From: Roseivivax sp. THAF197b
GTDB lineage: Bacteria > Pseudomonadota > Alphaproteobacteria > Rhodobacterales > Rhodobacteraceae
Assembly (NCBI RefSeq): GCF_009363255.1
Contig: NZ_CP045318.1
Location: 968,001 to 1,032,000, forward strand
Length of the DNA: 64,000 nt
Direction of reading: 5' to 3'
Part shown: positions 62,332 to 64,000 of the stretch, in pieces
Layout of the letters: the number at the start of each line of letters is the position of its first letter
Position numbering within the stretch: position 1 is the stretch's first letter
Position numbers and translations under genes: made by a program
The notes under the pieces: generated by a model
Databases searched by the model: none
Told to the model about the DNA's origin: nothing
Seen by the model: only the letters and a program-made list of their open reading frames with translations

Positions 62332-62694
62332 TTACATGAACCCCAGCTCGAGCCGCGCCTCGTCGGACATCATGTCCATGCCCCAGGGCGGATCCCAGGT
62401 AATCTCCACGTCGACCTGCTTGACGCCCTCCACGGGCTCCACCGCATCGGCGAGCCATCCGGGCATTTCACCTGCCACCGGACAGCCGGGAGCGGTCAGC
62501 GTCATGATGATGCGCACCTCGTTCTCCGAGGAGATGTCGATCGTGTAGACCAGCCCCAGATCGTAGATGTTCACGGGGATTTCGGGGTCATAGACACCGC
62601 GGCACGCCTCCACGATCCGGTCGTAGAGCGGGTGTTCCGTGCTCGACGGCTGTATCAGCGGTGCGCCTTCGAGTTGCGGGCTCTGATCGTTCAT
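62332..62694 (-). CDS. SufT-like DUF59/MIP18 iron-sulfur assembly protein
   Basis: A 120-aa MIP18-family protein. The core is YDPEIPVNIYDLGLVYTIDI, then LTAPGCPVAGEMPGWLADAV with the conserved Cys, and the C-terminal VEITWDPPWGMDMMSDEARLEL. The last segment is typical of SufT proteins from Suf operons, which help Fe-S maturation. It stands alone here, about 2 kb from the A-type carrier gene, with which it may cooperate. Confidence 0.92.
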   Translation of the reverse strand: MNDQSPQLEGAPLIQPSSTEHPLYDRIVEACRGVYDPEIPVNIYDLGLVYTIDISSENEVRIIMTLTAPGCPVAGEMPGWLADAVEPVEGVKQVDVEITWDPPWGMDMMSDEARLELGFM

Positions 62695-62805
62695 GCAGCG
62701 TCCCTTCGCATCAATTCCGACAATTGATATAAGGAATGGCCGGCCGCGGGTAAAGGGCAGCGCCGCATGCTGGCAGTGCCGTTATGTCGCGCTAACTCTT
62801 GTGAT

Positions 62806-63408
62806 ATGAAACAGCGCACCGCCGCACATCGCTCCGCCACCATGCACCGACGCACTGCCCTGGCGACGCTTTCCTCCGCCATTCTTTGCGCGGGGTTCGC
62901 GCCGCGTGCCGCCTTCGCCGCAGGTCCCCTGATGCATGACACGTTCGACAACCGGCCAGAGACGCGCTGGCGCTTTTTCACCGACGGCGTGATGGGCGGT
63001 GTGTCCACCGGGCAGGTCGCGTTTCTGAACGAGGGCGGGCAAAGCATCGCGCGCCTCACGGGGGAGGTGTCGACGGCAAACAATGGCGGCTTCATCCAGA
63101 TGCGGCGCGCGCTGTCGGACGTGCCTGCAGATGCGCAGGGCATTCGCCTGATCGTACGGGGCAATGATGCGCGCTATTACGTGCATCTTCGGACCGAGGT
63201 GATGTATCTGCCCTGGCAGCATTACCGCGCGGGGTTCGTGGCCCGCGATAGCTGGGGCGAGGTGCGGCTGCCCTTTGCCGAGTTCAACGCGCAAGGCGCC
63301 CCGCTGAGCAGGACGCCCGCACCCGAGACCCTGACGGCATTGGGCATCGTGGCTTACGGCGCGGATTATACCGCAAGCCTCGATATCCGCGAGGTCGCCC
63401 TCTACTGA
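62806..63408 (+). CDS. exported CIA30-family protein
   Basis: A 200-aa protein whose mature part matches the CIA30 (complex I intermediate-associated protein 30) beta-sandwich: ETRWRFFTDGVMGGVSTGQV, then NNGGFIQMRRAL and GIRLIVRGNDARYYVHLRT. The N-terminal twin-arginine-like HRRTALATL and hydrophobic stretch ending AAFAAG suggest Tat export. The start may be 62806 or, equally, the ATG at 62842; neither has a good ribosome site. Bacterial relatives are uncharacterised and the name does not prove a complex I role. Confidence 0.85.
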   Translation: MKQRTAAHRSATMHRRTALATLSSAILCAGFAPRAAFAAGPLMHDTFDNRPETRWRFFTDGVMGGVSTGQVAFLNEGGQSIARLTGEVSTANNGGFIQMRRALSDVPADAQGIRLIVRGNDARYYVHLRTEVMYLPWQHYRAGFVARDSWGEVRLPFAEFNAQGAPLSRTPAPETLTALGIVAYGADYTASLDIREVALY

Positions 63409-63466
63409 GACGAATTGCCTCTGGGCGCCGACTGGACGCGGGCGGGCCGGGCCATATCTGCCGCGC

Positions 63467-64000
63467 ATGACAGACACACCGCGCCCGCCGGAGCATCCCG
63501 TTGCCCGGCTCATCAAACTGGTTCTCGGCAATTTCGACGCACCTCCGGGGGCTGCGCGGATCGCGGCGGCCATCGCTTACGGGCTCTTGTGCCACCTGAT
63601 CTTCGCGGCCGCGGTGATCTGGATGTTCTGGACGCTCTATAACGGGATGAGCACCGGCCTCGGCACCGTGCTCTGGCCCTGGGCCGCGCTGACGAATTTC
63701 CTGCTTCTGGCGCAATTTCCGGTGCTGCATTCGCTGTTGCTGAACGGACGGCTGGCCAAGCTGCCTGCGCGGGTCTTTCCCGAACCCTATGGATCGGTTC
63801 TGGCCTCGACCTCCTACACGATCTTCGCCTCGCTGCAGCTCCTGGCGCTGTTCGTGTTGTGGACGCCCTCGGGCATCGTCTGGTGGCAGGCCGAGGGCTG
63901 GGCGCTGGTGGCGATGACCGCGTTGAACCTTGCGGCCTGGGGCTTTCTGATGAAGTCGAACCTCGACGCGGGCGCGGAGCTGCAATCGGGCGCGCTGGGC
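63467..64000 (+). CDS. multi-pass membrane protein, NnrU/methyltransferase-like (3' partial)
   Basis: The frame runs from the ATG at 63467 to the end of the window without a stop (178 codons). Hydrophobic segments lie at about residues 30-60, 65-90, 110-130 and 140-165. The layout, with NFLLLAQFPVLHSLLL and the loop GRLAKLPARVFPEPYGSVLASTSYTIFASLQ, resembles NnrU or isoprenylcysteine-methyltransferase-like membrane proteins. Family assignment is tentative since the C-terminal part is missing. Confidence 0.75.
   Translation, partial: MTDTPRPPEHPVARLIKLVLGNFDAPPGAARIAAAIAYGLLCHLIFAAAVIWMFWTLYNGMSTGLGTVLWPWAALTNFLLLAQFPVLHSLLLNGRLAKLPARVFPEPYGSVLASTSYTIFASLQLLALFVLWTPSGIVWWQAEGWALVAMTALNLAAWGFLMKSNLDAGAELQSGALG

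Noticed and set aside
1..64000. CRISPR arrays, tRNA, rRNA, phage or IS genes
   Set aside because: No regularly spaced repeats, no cloverleaf-like segment in the gaps and no transposase or integrase frame were recognised; a covariance-model scan would be the decisive check.

Overview
The window is GC-rich alphaproteobacterial chromosome, most likely from a marine member of the Rhodobacteraceae (Roseobacter group). This rests on gene content and not on a phylogeny. The indicators are a nuo operon interleaved with small accessory genes, a NuoE with a helix-hairpin-helix C-terminal extension, a Hint-domain protein, a DctPQM TRAP transporter, a siroheme/APS-reductase sulfur operon of the DUF2849/DUF934 type, and an infC that appears to start with ATA. 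No rRNA, tRNA, CRISPR array, integrase, transposase or prophage gene was seen; nearly everything looks like core genome. LAYOUT. (1) 1-18132: respiratory complex I operon nuoC (5' end cut off) to nuoN, all on +, with at least nine extra genes between the subunits: a 62-aa membrane protein, three small lipoproteins, an anchored HHH-domain protein, a 71-aa DUF5337-like protein, a MAPEG protein, a DUF5333-like exported protein and a CMD-like protein. Two 20-bp near-palindromes exactly 100 bp apart precede nuoK. (2) 18428-21627: birA, coaX and ribonuclease J, closely packed and ending in strong hairpin terminators. (3) 21754-27834 on -: a RhlE-type DEAD-box helicase, two tandem related glycosyltransferases with overlapping ends, and release factor 3. 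(4) 27910-36528: mixed housekeeping genes: a Rho-N-like small protein, an NTF2-like protein, a Hint protein, an SDR coupled to a DNA-alkylation-repeat protein, an M48 protease, OsmC, a CoxE-like VWA protein, a DUF2927 lipoprotein and a GNAT acetyltransferase. (5) 36883-39459: a secreted metzincin-like protease with four Cys modules, then a MoxR ATPase. (6) 39625-44972: DksA, an FAD monooxygenase, an XdhC/molybdopterin-binding pair, infC and an orphan membrane protein. (7) 45010-51206: sulfate assimilation cysG-DUF2849-cysI-cysH-DUF934-fpr on -, divergent from an Lrp/AsnC regulator. (8) 51597-58953: two-component system dctB-(42-aa ORF)-dctD, a three-helix membrane protein, then the TRAP transporter dctPQM. 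(9) 59069-64000: tpiA, an A-type Fe-S carrier, a hexapeptide acetyltransferase, periplasmic glpQ behind a possible Pho box, a SufT-like protein, a CIA30 protein and a membrane protein running off the end. HOW THE GENES WORK TOGETHER. The nuo genes build the proton-pumping NADH:quinone oxidoreductase, and the interleaved lipoproteins and HHH proteins are candidate assembly or accessory factors. The cys block reduces APS to sulfite to sulfide, with siroheme from CysG and probably electrons via Fpr. The dct block senses and imports C4-dicarboxylate-type acids, but its DctD-like regulator has lost the sigma54-contact loop and the Walker A lysine. Points most worth a second look: the degenerate DctD, the 42-codon ORF with 4-bp overlaps at both ends between dctB and dctD, the shared HHH domain of NuoE and its membrane-bound neighbour, the paired palindromes before nuoK and before dctP, the ATA start of infC, and the secreted protease with repeated Cys modules.
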